Under the pieces are notes generated by a model. That model was not told the DNA's origin. It ran no database searches and was given only the letters and a program-made list of their open reading frames with translations. This document shows, one piece after another, positions 8,691 to 15,507 of a stretch of 15,507 nucleotides of DNA (within the stretch, counting starts at the first letter, position 1; each line of letters starts with the position of its first letter). This DNA is from Candidatus Cloacimonadota bacterium. GTDB lineage: Bacteria; Cloacimonadota; Cloacimonadia; Cloacimonadales; WRIO01. Both the position numbers and the translations under genes were made by a program. Location: the NCBI GenBank assembly GCA_023230175.1, contig JALNXV010000038.1, forward strand, positions 1 through 15,507, in the 5' to 3' direction.

Positions 8691-8717
8691 AAAGCGTACT
8701 AATTTGTACGCTTTTTT
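8691..8717 (+). terminator. Intrinsic terminator after the nucleotidase gene
   Basis: AAAGCGTAC (8691-8699) pairs perfectly with GTACGCTTT (8706-8714) around a 6-nt loop, and the right arm runs into six consecutive T (8712-8717). The 9-bp stem plus T tract, 15 nt after the stop codon, is a textbook Rho-independent terminator. It ends the exported-protein cassette. The A run on the left arm could give some activity on the other strand, but no convergent gene is present. Confidence 0.85.
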
Positions 8718-8782
8718 AGGCTATAACATATTAATATTTATTATTCTAAAAATTCAGTTTATTTTTTAAATAATGATTTTTT

Positions 8783-8874
8783 AGTGCAAGCAAGATGCTC
8801 GCACAACAAAACAAAGTGCAAGCAAGATGCTCGCACAACAAAACAAAGTACTAACAAAAATGCTCGTATAACAT
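8783..8874. repeat. 32-bp tandem repeat, two perfect copies and one degenerate copy, each with an internal dyad
   Basis: Copy 1 (8783-8814) and copy 2 (8815-8846) are identical over 32 bp. Copy 3 (8847 to about 8874) has diverged and carries one extra A. Each unit can fold: GTGC pairs with GCAC, then after one mismatch AGCA pairs with TGCT around AGA (8784-8804 and 8816-8836). In copy 3 the third outer pair changes from G-C to A-T on both sides, so the stem is partly kept. The tail of the unit is A/C-only (AACAAAACAA). The length is not a multiple of three and there are no unique spacers, so this is neither coding nor CRISPR. It lies between a terminator and the next transcription unit. Function is unknown. 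Confidence 0.85.
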
Positions 8875-8924
8875 TATTATTCAACAGCCTTTTCATTATA
8901 CTTAATAAGCTCAACAATTTTCTC

Positions 8925-8954
8925 TTGACTAATAAAAGCTTCTTAAGATATAGG
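8925..8954 (+). promoter_or_regulatory. Candidate promoter for the methyltransferase-to-purH gene cluster
   Basis: TTGACT (8925-8930) is one base from the -35 consensus, and TATAGG (8949-8954) follows after 18 nt as a fair -10. Transcription would begin about 12 nt before the ATG at 8973, just at the ribosome site. It lies downstream of the tandem repeats. The short leader makes this tentative. Confidence 0.3.
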
Positions 8955-8960
8955 TTAATT

Positions 8961-8965
8961 AAGGA
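8961..8965 (+). promoter_or_regulatory. Ribosome binding site fixing the start at 8973
   Basis: AAGGA ends 7 nt before the ATG at 8973. It supports that start over the in-frame ATG at 8784, which begins inside the tandem repeat and would add 63 residues, rich in Lys, Asn and Cys/His at the start, that have no counterpart in this enzyme family. Confidence 0.8.
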
Positions 8966-8972
8966 ATTATAT

Positions 8973-9797
8973 ATGATTGATAGAATAAGTAATGAATTTT
9001 TAAAGTCAGTTAACAAACTTAATCAAAAAAAATATCGATTAGATAGTGGTAAGATTTTGATTGAAGGAGAAAGACTTATTTCTCAAATATTTGATTATAT
9101 TAAAAACAAAGATTTATCCATACAATCTTCCTTTGAATATTTACTAATTGATGAAAACAAAATAACGAATTATAAAACATTGTTAAATGAAATTGCAAGT
9201 ATTTCTAAAGACACAAAAATTATGAGTTTAAGCACACAACAAGCAAATAAACTCTCTAATACAATAACTTCTCAAAATATCTTTGCAATTTTAAATTTTA
9301 AAACTAACGAAATCAACAAATTCAATAAAATCATTTATCTTGATTCAATATCAGATCCCGGGAATATGGGAACAATTATCAGAACAGCAACAGCCTTTGA
9401 CATTGATGGTATTGTATTATCAAAAAATTGTTGTGAATTATCAAATCCCAAAGTTGTTCGTGCATCTATGGGTTCTATTTTCTACATTCCATTCTTATAT
9501 GATGATGACAATTGGATAACTGATAGAAAAGAATTAATTTACATAAGCGATGTTCAAAAAGGCACTCCATTAACAGATTTTACTTTTCCGGACAAGCCAT
9601 ATATCTTAGTCTTAGGTTCTGAAGCTATTGGAGTTAACATAAACAAGCTACAAAACTTTACTGACAAAATTACAATACCTATAAAAAATAAAATGGAATC
9701 ACTAAATGTTTCAATAGCAGCAGGAATTTTTTTCAACAAAATGTTTAATGATTCTTTACACCATAAATATCAAAATAAAGGACAACAAATTGACTGA
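8973..9797 (+). CDS. SpoU/TrmH-family RNA 2'-O-methyltransferase (SPOUT fold)
   Basis: From the ATG at 8973 the product is 274 residues. An N-terminal substrate-binding domain (about 26-110) opens with ILIEGERLI, as in RlmB/TrmH relatives. The SPOUT knot follows with all three motifs: DPGNMGTIIRTA (128-139) with the key R137, LGSEAIG (214-220), and IPIKNKMESLNVSIA (235-249). These bind S-adenosylmethionine in the knot and methylate a ribose 2'-OH in rRNA or tRNA in the cytoplasm. The exact RNA site cannot be told, since RlmB, TrmH and AviRb/TsnR-like enzymes share these motifs. It is the first gene of the right-hand cluster, and its stop overlaps the proposed TTG start of the dihydrouridine synthase gene by 8 nt, so two RNA-modification genes are coupled. 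Confidence 0.92.
   Translation: MIDRISNEFLKSVNKLNQKKYRLDSGKILIEGERLISQIFDYIKNKDLSIQSSFEYLLIDENKITNYKTLLNEIASISKDTKIMSLSTQQANKLSNTITSQNIFAILNFKTNEINKFNKIIYLDSISDPGNMGTIIRTATAFDIDGIVLSKNCCELSNPKVVRASMGSIFYIPFLYDDDNWITDRKELIYISDVQKGTPLTDFTFPDKPYILVLGSEAIGVNINKLQNFTDKITIPIKNKMESLNVSIAAGIFFNKMFNDSLHHKYQNKGQQID
9777..9782 (+). promoter_or_regulatory. Ribosome binding site for an apparent TTG start at 9790
   Basis: AAAGGA is followed after 7 nt by TTG at 9790, in frame with the dihydrouridine synthase. The only upstream ATG in frame (9748) has no such site. The site lies within the last codons of the methyltransferase gene, giving a short overlap typical of translational coupling. Confidence 0.7.
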
Positions 9798-10815
9798 ATT
9801 TCAACCCTTAACCGAAAATATCGATATAAATAGCTATGTAAAAAACAAATTAGCTCATAATAAAATATGGTTAGCACCCTTAGCGGGTTATACAGACGCC
9901 CCTTTTAGATTTATTGCAAAAAAATGTGGTGCTGATGTATTAGTTAGTGAAATGGTCAGTGCAGATGGAGTAAAAAGAAACTTTGAAAAAATGGCTCATT
10001 ATACTAGATTTGAAGAATTTGAAAGACCTTTTGGGATACAATTATTTGGAGATAATCCAAATGTTATGGCAAAAGCATCTGAAATACTTAGTAAACTAAA
10101 ACCTGATTTCTTTGACATAAATATGGGTTGTCCGGTAAAAAAAGTCGTTAAACGATATGCCGGAAGTGCATTAATGCTTAAACCTGACTTAGCTTGTGAA
10201 ATCATTAAACAAGTCAGTTCAGTATTAGACAATCTAAATATCCCTTTAACGGTAAAAATTCGGTCAGGATGGGATGATGATAATATAAATGCAATTGATT
10301 TTGCTCAAATGGCAGAACAAGCAGGTGCAAAACTATTAATAATTCATCCAAGGACAAGAAAACAACATTTTTCAGGGCATAGCAATTGGGATATTATCAA
10401 ACAAATAAAACAAGTTTTGTCAATCCCGGTAATTGGTAATGGAGATATATATACTCCTGAAGATGCCATACAAATGCTAAATGAAACAAAATGTGATGGA
10501 ATTATGATTGGCAGAGGAGCGTTAGGAAAACCTTGGATATTTCAAGAGATTAAAGATTATTTATCAAATAACAATAATAGTAATTGCATAAAACATCTTG
10601 CTCCTAATGAAAAACTAAAATACATTTTAGAACACATTGACAGAGTACTACATAATACTCAAGACACAAAAGTATTAATTCCTATGAGAGCTCATTTTGC
10701 TTTTTATACAAAGGGATTTGCAAATGGAAGTAAAGCACGTGAAATTATCTTTAAATCTATTAATCCTGATGAGATAAAAAATACATTAAGGGACTTGTTT
10801 AATGGAAAATTATAA
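9790..10815 (+). CDS. dusB: tRNA-dihydrouridine synthase, DusB-like
   Basis: This enzyme reduces uridine to dihydrouridine in the tRNA D-loop using FMN and NADPH. With the TTG start at 9790 it has 341 residues, the normal length. Visible motifs are LAPLAGYTDAPFR (28-40, FMN site), IQLFGDNP (83-90), DINMGCPVKKV (109-119) with catalytic C114, TVKIRSGW (154-161), IHPRTRKQHFSG (185-196), and IGNGDI plus MIGRGALGKPWIF for phosphate binding. Residues ~270-341 form the helical RNA-binding tail. The run NMGCPVKK followed by AGSAL is DusB-like rather than DusA- or DusC-like. The usual HGRTR is HPRTR here. If the ATG at 9748 were used it would add 14 residues and overlap the upstream gene by 50 nt; the TTG has the ribosome site. 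Its 3' end overlaps the TPR gene by 14 nt. Confidence 0.9.
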   Translation: MTEFQPLTENIDINSYVKNKLAHNKIWLAPLAGYTDAPFRFIAKKCGADVLVSEMVSADGVKRNFEKMAHYTRFEEFERPFGIQLFGDNPNVMAKASEILSKLKPDFFDINMGCPVKKVVKRYAGSALMLKPDLACEIIKQVSSVLDNLNIPLTVKIRSGWDDDNINAIDFAQMAEQAGAKLLIIHPRTRKQHFSGHSNWDIIKQIKQVLSIPVIGNGDIYTPEDAIQMLNETKCDGIMIGRGALGKPWIFQEIKDYLSNNNNSNCIKHLAPNEKLKYILEHIDRVLHNTQDTKVLIPMRAHFAFYTKGFANGSKAREIIFKSINPDEIKNTLRDLFNGKL

Positions 10816-11704
10816 TAATTTTATATATCAAGCCCGTTTTTTAGTCAAATCAAACTGGCTTCAAGCTGTTCAAATACTTGAAGAAGCCATCCAAAACCAT
10901 CCTGATGCTAAAGCTCTATATTTTGAATTAGCAGATATATACAAACAAAAAAATTCTTTAAAAAAAGTCATTGATAATTACCAAAAAATATTAAATCTTG
11001 ATGACAAAGACACTTTAGCTCGTTTTAAATTAGCAAATACATATTTAGAAATGGATGAGGCAAAAATTGCCTTATACCATTACAACAAAATTGAAGAAGA
11101 ATTTCCGGAACTTCTTTATAATAAAGCATTAGCTAATTATTATATGCTAAAATACAATGACGCTATTAAAGCATTAAGTAAACTTATCGAAATAAGCCCA
11201 AAAGCTAATACTGCATATACTTTCCTAATTGAACTTTTAATAAACAATAATAAACTTAATAAGGCTTTTAATTACTTAAATCTATATGAATCAAGATTTG
11301 GTACTACTCCAAATATAAATTATTTACGAGGCTTTGCATACCTACAAAAAAATAATTGGCTGGCAGCATACAATGAATACTTATTAGCCTTACCCGGATT
11401 TCAAGATAACTATAGGCTACATCATTTTTTAGCACTTTCAGCTGAAAAAATTGGGCAAATAGATAAAGCATTACAACATTATAAAAATGCCATAGATTTA
11501 AAAAAAGAAGACAAAACAGTTATATTAGATTTCATTAAATTCATAACTAACAATAACTTATGGGATAAGTTATTGCCTAATACAAAACCCTCGGCTAATA
11601 AAAAGAAAGAATTAAAAAAAATATTAAACGGTGTTGATGAAGCAACTATCAATATGGCACTTAAATTTTTTAGTAAAAGAAATACATACAAACAAGATGA
11701 CTAA
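10802..11704 (+). CDS. Cytoplasmic TPR-repeat protein of unknown role
   Basis: This 300-residue protein is almost wholly tetratricopeptide repeats, roughly seven helical pairs between residues 3 and 236 (for example ALYFELADIYKQKNSLKKVI and DKALQHYKNAIDL). TPR arrays bind partner proteins. No signal peptide or membrane segment is seen, so it is likely cytoplasmic. The last ~40 residues are charged and do not look like TPR. The start is supported by AAGGGA 8 nt upstream, and the gene overlaps the dihydrouridine synthase by 14 nt. A 38-nt gap separates it from the ABC ATPase gene. Its position suggests it may serve as a scaffold for a neighbour, but no specific partner can be named. Confidence 0.85.
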   Translation: MENYNNFIYQARFLVKSNWLQAVQILEEAIQNHPDAKALYFELADIYKQKNSLKKVIDNYQKILNLDDKDTLARFKLANTYLEMDEAKIALYHYNKIEEEFPELLYNKALANYYMLKYNDAIKALSKLIEISPKANTAYTFLIELLINNNKLNKAFNYLNLYESRFGTTPNINYLRGFAYLQKNNWLAAYNEYLLALPGFQDNYRLHHFLALSAEKIGQIDKALQHYKNAIDLKKEDKTVILDFIKFITNNNLWDKLLPNTKPSANKKKELKKILNGVDEATINMALKFFSKRNTYKQDD

Positions 11705-11742
11705 ACAAATTAAACCAATAATTTTCCAATAACGGAGTGTAA

Positions 11743-12429
11743 ATGAAACCGGTAATAATGACAACTAAATTACAAAAAATATACAATATGGGTAAAATCA
11801 ATGTAACAGCCCTAAAAGGTATTGACATTGAAATATTCCCTGGTGAATTTGTAGCAATTATGGGTCCTTCTGGTTCAGGAAAATCAACCTTAATGCATAT
11901 TTTAGGATGTTTAGATACTCCTAACAGTGGCAAATATTTTATCGATGATCACGAAGTCAGTGCTATGAAAAAAAATCAACTTGCTAAAATTAGAAATAGC
12001 AAGATAGGATTTGTATTTCAAACATTTAATCTATTACCTCATCTCAATATCTTAAAAAATGTTGAACTACCCTTAATGTATAGTGGACTTAAACCAAAAG
12101 AACGTACAATAAAAGCAAAAGAAATACTCAATCATGTTGGACTTGGAGACAGACTATCTCATAAACCATCTGAACTATCCGGTGGGCAAAGACAAAGAGT
12201 AGCAATTGCAAGAGCTATAGTTACTAACCCATCAATAATCTTAGCGGATGAACCCACAGGAAATCTTGATTCACAATCCGGTAATGATGTTTTATCTATT
12301 TTTAAAGAATTACACAGTGCAAACAATACGATAATCCTCGTTACTCATGATAGCAATATCGCAAAAGTAGCTCAAAGAATAATATATATTAAGGATGGAG
12401 AAGTAGCCGATGGCAATTTCACTCTCTGA
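11743..12429 (+). CDS. ABC transporter ATPase, LolD/MacB type
   Basis: This 228-residue ATPase has Walker A GPSGSGKS (41-48), Q93, signature LSGGQRQR (145-152), Walker [14 protein letters not shown] (165-177) with E170, and H202. The DEPTGNLDS form and length are typical of the LolD/MacB/FtsE class, which powers FtsX-like permeases by mechanotransmission. GGAG ends 5 nt before the ATG. It overlaps the permease gene by 20 nt, so the two are translated together and surely form one complex at the inner membrane. Possible roles are lipoprotein release, export of a peptide or toxin, or envelope signalling. No periplasmic adaptor (MacA) or second permease (LolC/LolE pair) is adjacent. Confidence 0.94.
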   Translation: MKPVIMTTKLQKIYNMGKINVTALKGIDIEIFPGEFVAIMGPSGSGKSTLMHILGCLDTPNSGKYFIDDHEVSAMKKNQLAKIRNSKIGFVFQTFNLLPHLNILKNVELPLMYSGLKPKERTIKAKEILNHVGLGDRLSHKPSELSGGQRQRVAIARAIVTNPSIILADEPTGNLDSQSGNDVLSIFKELHSANNTIILVTHDSNIAKVAQRIIYIKDGEVADGNFTL

Positions 12430-13639
12430 AAGCATTAAATTAGGATTCTTAGACTTTTTATCACGTAAATTACGTAGTTTAATTACTATTATTGGAATCA
12501 TCTTAGGAACTATGTCTATTATTGTTATTCTTTCGATTGTCAAAGGAATGAATGAGGAAACATTAAAATGGATGAATGAAAGAGGCGGATTAAGAAAAAT
12601 TACTATAAGACGAGATTGGCAATATAGCAACCCACTTCAACTTCCTACTCATTTTACTTTAAAAGAGTTTTACTTTATAAAAAACAATATTCCTGAAGTA
12701 GAAGCTTTTAATGCTACAATTACTCGAGGTTCAGGCATAATTTACGGAGCAAACAATACTTTCACTCGTCTTATTGGCACATTTGAAGATTTTGAAAAAA
12801 CTGAAGAATGGACTGCTTCTGAGGGAAGATTTTTTAAGCAATTTGACGTTAGAGAATCAAATGACGTAATCCTTCTCGGTAATACTATAAAAACTGAACT
12901 ATTTGGTTCTAAAAACCCTATAGGTCAATATGTTACAGTAAGAGATAAAAGATTAAAAGTTATTGGTGTTATGACATTTAGACAAATGGAAGGCAGTATG
13001 AGTGGATTTATGGGTAATAATCCACTTGAGTACTTAAACAGAACTTCTATTGTTCCTATAAGTACTCTTATTAATAAACTACAAGCTGAAGATGTTATTG
13101 ATGAAATATCAATCAAAGCCTTTGATGAACAACAACCTTATATTTTAAAACCTATTCTTGAAGACATTACTTTAAACCTTAGAAGAGGACAACCAATTTT
13201 TGTCATAGAAAGTGCTATAGAAGAAGCTGAAAAAAGTAAAGAAAACTCGCGTATGTTTCAAATTGTTTTCTTCTTTATCAGTTTAATTTCTTTACTGGTT
13301 GGTGGGATAGTTATTATGAATATAATGTTAGCAACAATTCAAGAGAGAACCAGAGAAATAGGTATCAGACTCGCAGTAGGGGCCAGACAAATAGATATAT
13401 TAATACAATTTTTAGTGCAAACTGTTGTTATAACTTTTGTTGGAGGAGTGTTTGGAGTAGGTTCAGCTATTTTAATCTTAGATAAAGTCGGAGAATTCCT
13501 AAAGATCTCTACTAAATTAGATATTTCTATGATATTTATAGCGTTAGCTGTATCTGTTCTTGTAGGATTATTTTTTGGAATTTATCCTGCAGTTAAAGCA
13601 AGCAAGTTAGACCCTGTTCAGGCACTTAGGTATGAATAA
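12410..13639 (+). CDS. MacB/FtsX-type ABC transporter permease
   Basis: This 409-residue protein has the four-segment MacB/LolC plan. TM1 spans residues ~23-46, followed by a large periplasmic domain (~50-280). Three more segments lie at ~283-306, ~332-356 and ~373-395. The stretch ATIQERTREIGIRLAVGAR after TM2 is the conserved FtsX-domain coupling region, and the C-terminus KASKLDPVQALRYE is characteristic of the family. It partners the ATPase whose gene overlaps it by 20 nt. The complex likely works from the inner membrane on a periplasmic substrate. MacB itself fuses both parts; here they are split, as in many bacteria. Its 3' end overlaps the YihY-family gene by 8 nt. Confidence 0.93.
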   Translation: MAISLSESIKLGFLDFLSRKLRSLITIIGIILGTMSIIVILSIVKGMNEETLKWMNERGGLRKITIRRDWQYSNPLQLPTHFTLKEFYFIKNNIPEVEAFNATITRGSGIIYGANNTFTRLIGTFEDFEKTEEWTASEGRFFKQFDVRESNDVILLGNTIKTELFGSKNPIGQYVTVRDKRLKVIGVMTFRQMEGSMSGFMGNNPLEYLNRTSIVPISTLINKLQAEDVIDEISIKAFDEQQPYILKPILEDITLNLRRGQPIFVIESAIEEAEKSKENSRMFQIVFFFISLISLLVGGIVIMNIMLATIQERTREIGIRLAVGARQIDILIQFLVQTVVITFVGGVFGVGSAILILDKVGEFLKISTKLDISMIFIALAVSVLVGLFFGIYPAVKASKLDPVQALRYE

Positions 13640-14612
13640 ACATTTTAATGCATTTTATAAAAAAGCTTCATCATTTATCAAGGCCTTTTATACTATATTT
13701 GACCAAGAAAGAATTCTTAGAGAAGCATCCTCGCTTACTTTTGTAACAGTATTGGGATTTGTTCCATTTATCTTATTTTTAATGACATTTTTACCGAATA
13801 TTCCTGCTTTAAATTTAAGCGGACAACTAAAATCAATTCTATTATCTGTTATGATGCCGGAATCGGCAGATTTATTTCATATTTTCATTGATGAGTTGTT
13901 TAATAATACTATTACATTAAACATTTTCAATATAATAATGCTAGTTATAACTTCTTTTTCATTATTTAACTCAATCAATACTTCTTTTGATAGAATCTTA
14001 AAAATACATATAAAGGCTAAACAATCAAAAGCCGGAACTTTACTAAAACTGTTTGGCACAATTGTCTTAGGTTTTTTTATTTTTACTATATTATTTTCTA
14101 CTTCGTCAATGCCTTATATTCAAAGTATTTTTCAATCAAAATGGATTAGACAAGTTTTTAGTTTTTTGCTTCCGTTAATTTTATGGTTCACATTAATATT
14201 GCTTGCATATTATTTTCTTCCGACAGCAAGAATTCGAGGTAAAAGTGTTTTTGTAAGTGCTTCAATATCAGCTTTTGCATGGTTTATTACAAAACTGTCC
14301 TTTGACTATTATATAAGTCATCTTACTCGAATGAAGCAACTATATGGAATCATTTCTTCTTTCCCAATATTCTTGTTTTGGATTTATTTAAATTGGATAT
14401 TTGTTTTATCCGGAGTTATAATTATTGCAATTTTAAATGATTTCCATAAGAACAAAAAAGAGTTTCAAGTAGTTGCTCAAATACAATTTTCTGTAAATAA
14501 AAAAGTTACAAAAGATTATGAAAAAGAATTAGTCTTTGACAAAAATGAAGAGAAACAATTTAAAAAATTTTTATCAGAATTACTAACCAAAAAAAATGAA
14601 AAGAGGAATTAA
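13632..14612 (+). CDS. YihY/BrkB-family inner-membrane protein
   Basis: This 326-residue protein has about six membrane segments (near 34-54, 98-115, 142-160, 178-197, 206-226 and 242-268). It opens with the family pattern EASSLTFVTVLGFVPF (31-46) and has the diagnostic LYGIISSFPIFLFWIYLNW (237-255). The tail from ~270 is charged and probably cytoplasmic. The family was once called ribonuclease BN, which is a known misassignment; its true role is unclear, with transport proposed. It overlaps the permease gene by 8 nt and purH by 1 nt, so it is in the same transcript. A functional tie to the ABC pair is possible but not shown. Confidence 0.9.
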   Translation: MNKHFNAFYKKASSFIKAFYTIFDQERILREASSLTFVTVLGFVPFILFLMTFLPNIPALNLSGQLKSILLSVMMPESADLFHIFIDELFNNTITLNIFNIIMLVITSFSLFNSINTSFDRILKIHIKAKQSKAGTLLKLFGTIVLGFFIFTILFSTSSMPYIQSIFQSKWIRQVFSFLLPLILWFTLILLAYYFLPTARIRGKSVFVSASISAFAWFITKLSFDYYISHLTRMKQLYGIISSFPIFLFWIYLNWIFVLSGVIIIAILNDFHKNKKEFQVVAQIQFSVNKKVTKDYEKELVFDKNEEKQFKKFLSELLTKKNEKRN

Positions 14613-15507
14613 TGAAAAGAGCTTTAATAAGTGTTTCTAATAAAGATGCTATTGTAGAATTTGCCCAAAAACTTATAGATTTAAATTATGAGATATTATC
14701 CACAGGTGGCACATATAAACTCCTAAAAGAACATCAAATAAAAGTCACTCAAGTTTCTGATATTACAGGATTTCCCGAAATAATGAATGGAAGAGTCAAA
14801 ACCTTACATCCAAAAATTCACGGTGGTATTTTATGTTTAAGAGACAATGAATCACATTTATCTCAAGCCGAACAACATAATATTAAAATGATAGATATGT
14901 TAGTTATTAATCTATACCCATTTAAAGAAACGGTAGAAAATCCAAATAGTTCTCACGAAGATATAATTGAAAATATTGATATTGGTGGCCCATCAATGCT
15001 AAGATCAGGTGCAAAAAATTATAGATTTGTTACAGTTTTAACTGATCCAAAGGATTATGATATTGTTATAAATGAAATTAAAGAAACCGGTAATACAAAA
15101 TTAGAAACAAGATTAAGATTAGCTCAAAAAACCTATGCCTTAACCGCAGAATATGATAAATTAATAGCAAATACCCTTAATAATATTCAACCACAACTTA
15201 ATCTTTCCATCCCATTGAAACAAAACCTCAGATACGGTGAAAACCCTCATCAATCAGCATCTTTTTACCAAAATTTGCCGGATATTATTAAAAAACTACA
15301 CGGAAAAGAATTATCTTACAATAACTTATTAGATATAGATGCTGCTTTAAAAGTAATTATGAAATTCAAACAAAACACTGTTGCTATTTTAAAACATTTA
15401 AATCCCTGCGGAGTAGCATCTGATAATAATATCTCAAATGCTTACGACAAAGCATTTGCGACTGATACAGTTTCACCTTTTGGTGGAATAATTGTAACTA
15501 ATGAAAA
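14612..15507 (+). CDS. purH: Bifunctional purine biosynthesis protein PurH (partial, 5' end)
   Basis: The gene starts at an ATG overlapping the previous stop (TAATG), with AGAGGA 4 nt upstream, and runs off the right edge after 298 codons. PurH carries out the last two steps of IMP synthesis in the cytoplasm. The N-terminal MGS-like IMP cyclohydrolase domain is complete, with STGGT (30-34), the block GRVKTLHPKIHGGIL (60-74) and DIGGPSMLRSGAKN (123-136). The AICAR transformylase domain begins around 200 with LRYGENPHQ (206-214) and includes the catalytic-site block KHLNPCG (261-267) and SPFGGI. The reading frame is intact with no sign of decay. Placement behind membrane-protein genes is unusual for purH, which is often in a pur operon; expression would depend on the upstream promoter unless one lies inside the preceding gene. 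Confidence 0.95.
   Translation, partial: MKRALISVSNKDAIVEFAQKLIDLNYEILSTGGTYKLLKEHQIKVTQVSDITGFPEIMNGRVKTLHPKIHGGILCLRDNESHLSQAEQHNIKMIDMLVINLYPFKETVENPNSSHEDIIENIDIGGPSMLRSGAKNYRFVTVLTDPKDYDIVINEIKETGNTKLETRLRLAQKTYALTAEYDKLIANTLNNIQPQLNLSIPLKQNLRYGENPHQSASFYQNLPDIIKKLHGKELSYNNLLDIDAALKVIMKFKQNTVAILKHLNPCGVASDNNISNAYDKAFATDTVSPFGGIIVTNE

Noticed and set aside
8783..8874. CRISPR-like array
   Set aside because: The repeats are directly adjacent with no unique spacers, there are only two good copies and no cas gene is present.
8784..8972. 63-residue N-terminal extension of the methyltransferase, rich in Lys/Asn with scattered Cys and His
   Set aside because: It is translated from the tandem repeat, has no ribosome site, does not fit the family length, and a good start with AAGGA exists at 8973.
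8759..9016. 85-residue minus-strand reading frame across the repeat
   Set aside because: It is mostly repeat-derived and overlaps the real start of the methyltransferase gene. No ribosome site or recognisable domain is seen.
13632..14612. Ribonuclease BN assignment for the YihY-family protein
   Set aside because: This old label is a known error. The protein is a multi-pass membrane protein with no nuclease motif.
1..15507. Reassigned stop codons, tRNA or rRNA genes, insertion sequences, prophage or integration sites
   Set aside because: All genes end at ordinary TAA, TAG or TGA codons without internal in-frame stops, and no cloverleaf, transposase, integrase or terminal repeat was found by reading.

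Overview
The window is AT-rich bacterial chromosome from a diderm (Gram-negative type) organism. Two proteins look like outer-membrane beta-barrels: each has a signal peptide and a last residue that is aromatic (F or W) within an alternating hydrophobic strand. There is also a LolD/MacB-type ABC module. The standard genetic code fits throughout. Clear Shine-Dalgarno sites (GGAGG, AAAGGA, AAGGGA) precede most genes, which argues against typical Bacteroidetes. A large exported ComEA-type helix-hairpin-helix barrel next to a PorV/FadL-like barrel suggests an FCB-group relative, possibly Cloacimonadota. That placement is inference and is not proven by the window.

Layout. (1) Bases 1-2754, minus strand: two adjacent half-size ABC exporter genes, probably one heterodimeric exporter; the downstream gene runs off the left edge. 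(2) Bases 2755-3058: a 304-bp divergent intergenic region with only weak promoter candidates. (3) Bases 3059-8676, plus strand: a tight three-gene cassette of exported proteins, namely a helix-hairpin-helix/beta-barrel protein, a PorV/FadL-like barrel and a secreted 5'-nucleotidase-family enzyme. It is closed by a clear intrinsic terminator at 8691-8717. (4) Bases 8718-8972: a non-coding stretch with a 32-bp tandem repeat whose units each contain a dyad. (5) Bases 8973-15507, plus strand: seven closely packed genes. They are a SpoU-type RNA methyltransferase, a DusB-like tRNA-dihydrouridine synthase, a TPR protein, an ABC ATPase, a MacB/FtsX-type permease, a YihY-family membrane protein and the first ~298 codons of purH.

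How they fit. The exported cassette could work together at the cell envelope on nucleic acids or nucleotides: a possible DNA-binding periplasmic domain joined to a barrel, a second barrel, and an enzyme that dephosphorylates nucleotides. This is a hypothesis from gene order and domains. The right-hand cluster mixes RNA modification, envelope transport and purine synthesis. Five of its six junctions overlap by 1-20 nt and the sixth is a 38-nt gap, so it is probably one translationally coupled transcription unit rather than one pathway.

I saw no tRNA, rRNA, CRISPR array, insertion sequence or phage gene. The least explained parts are the helix-hairpin-helix barrel with its EF-hand-like loop, and the 32-bp repeats.
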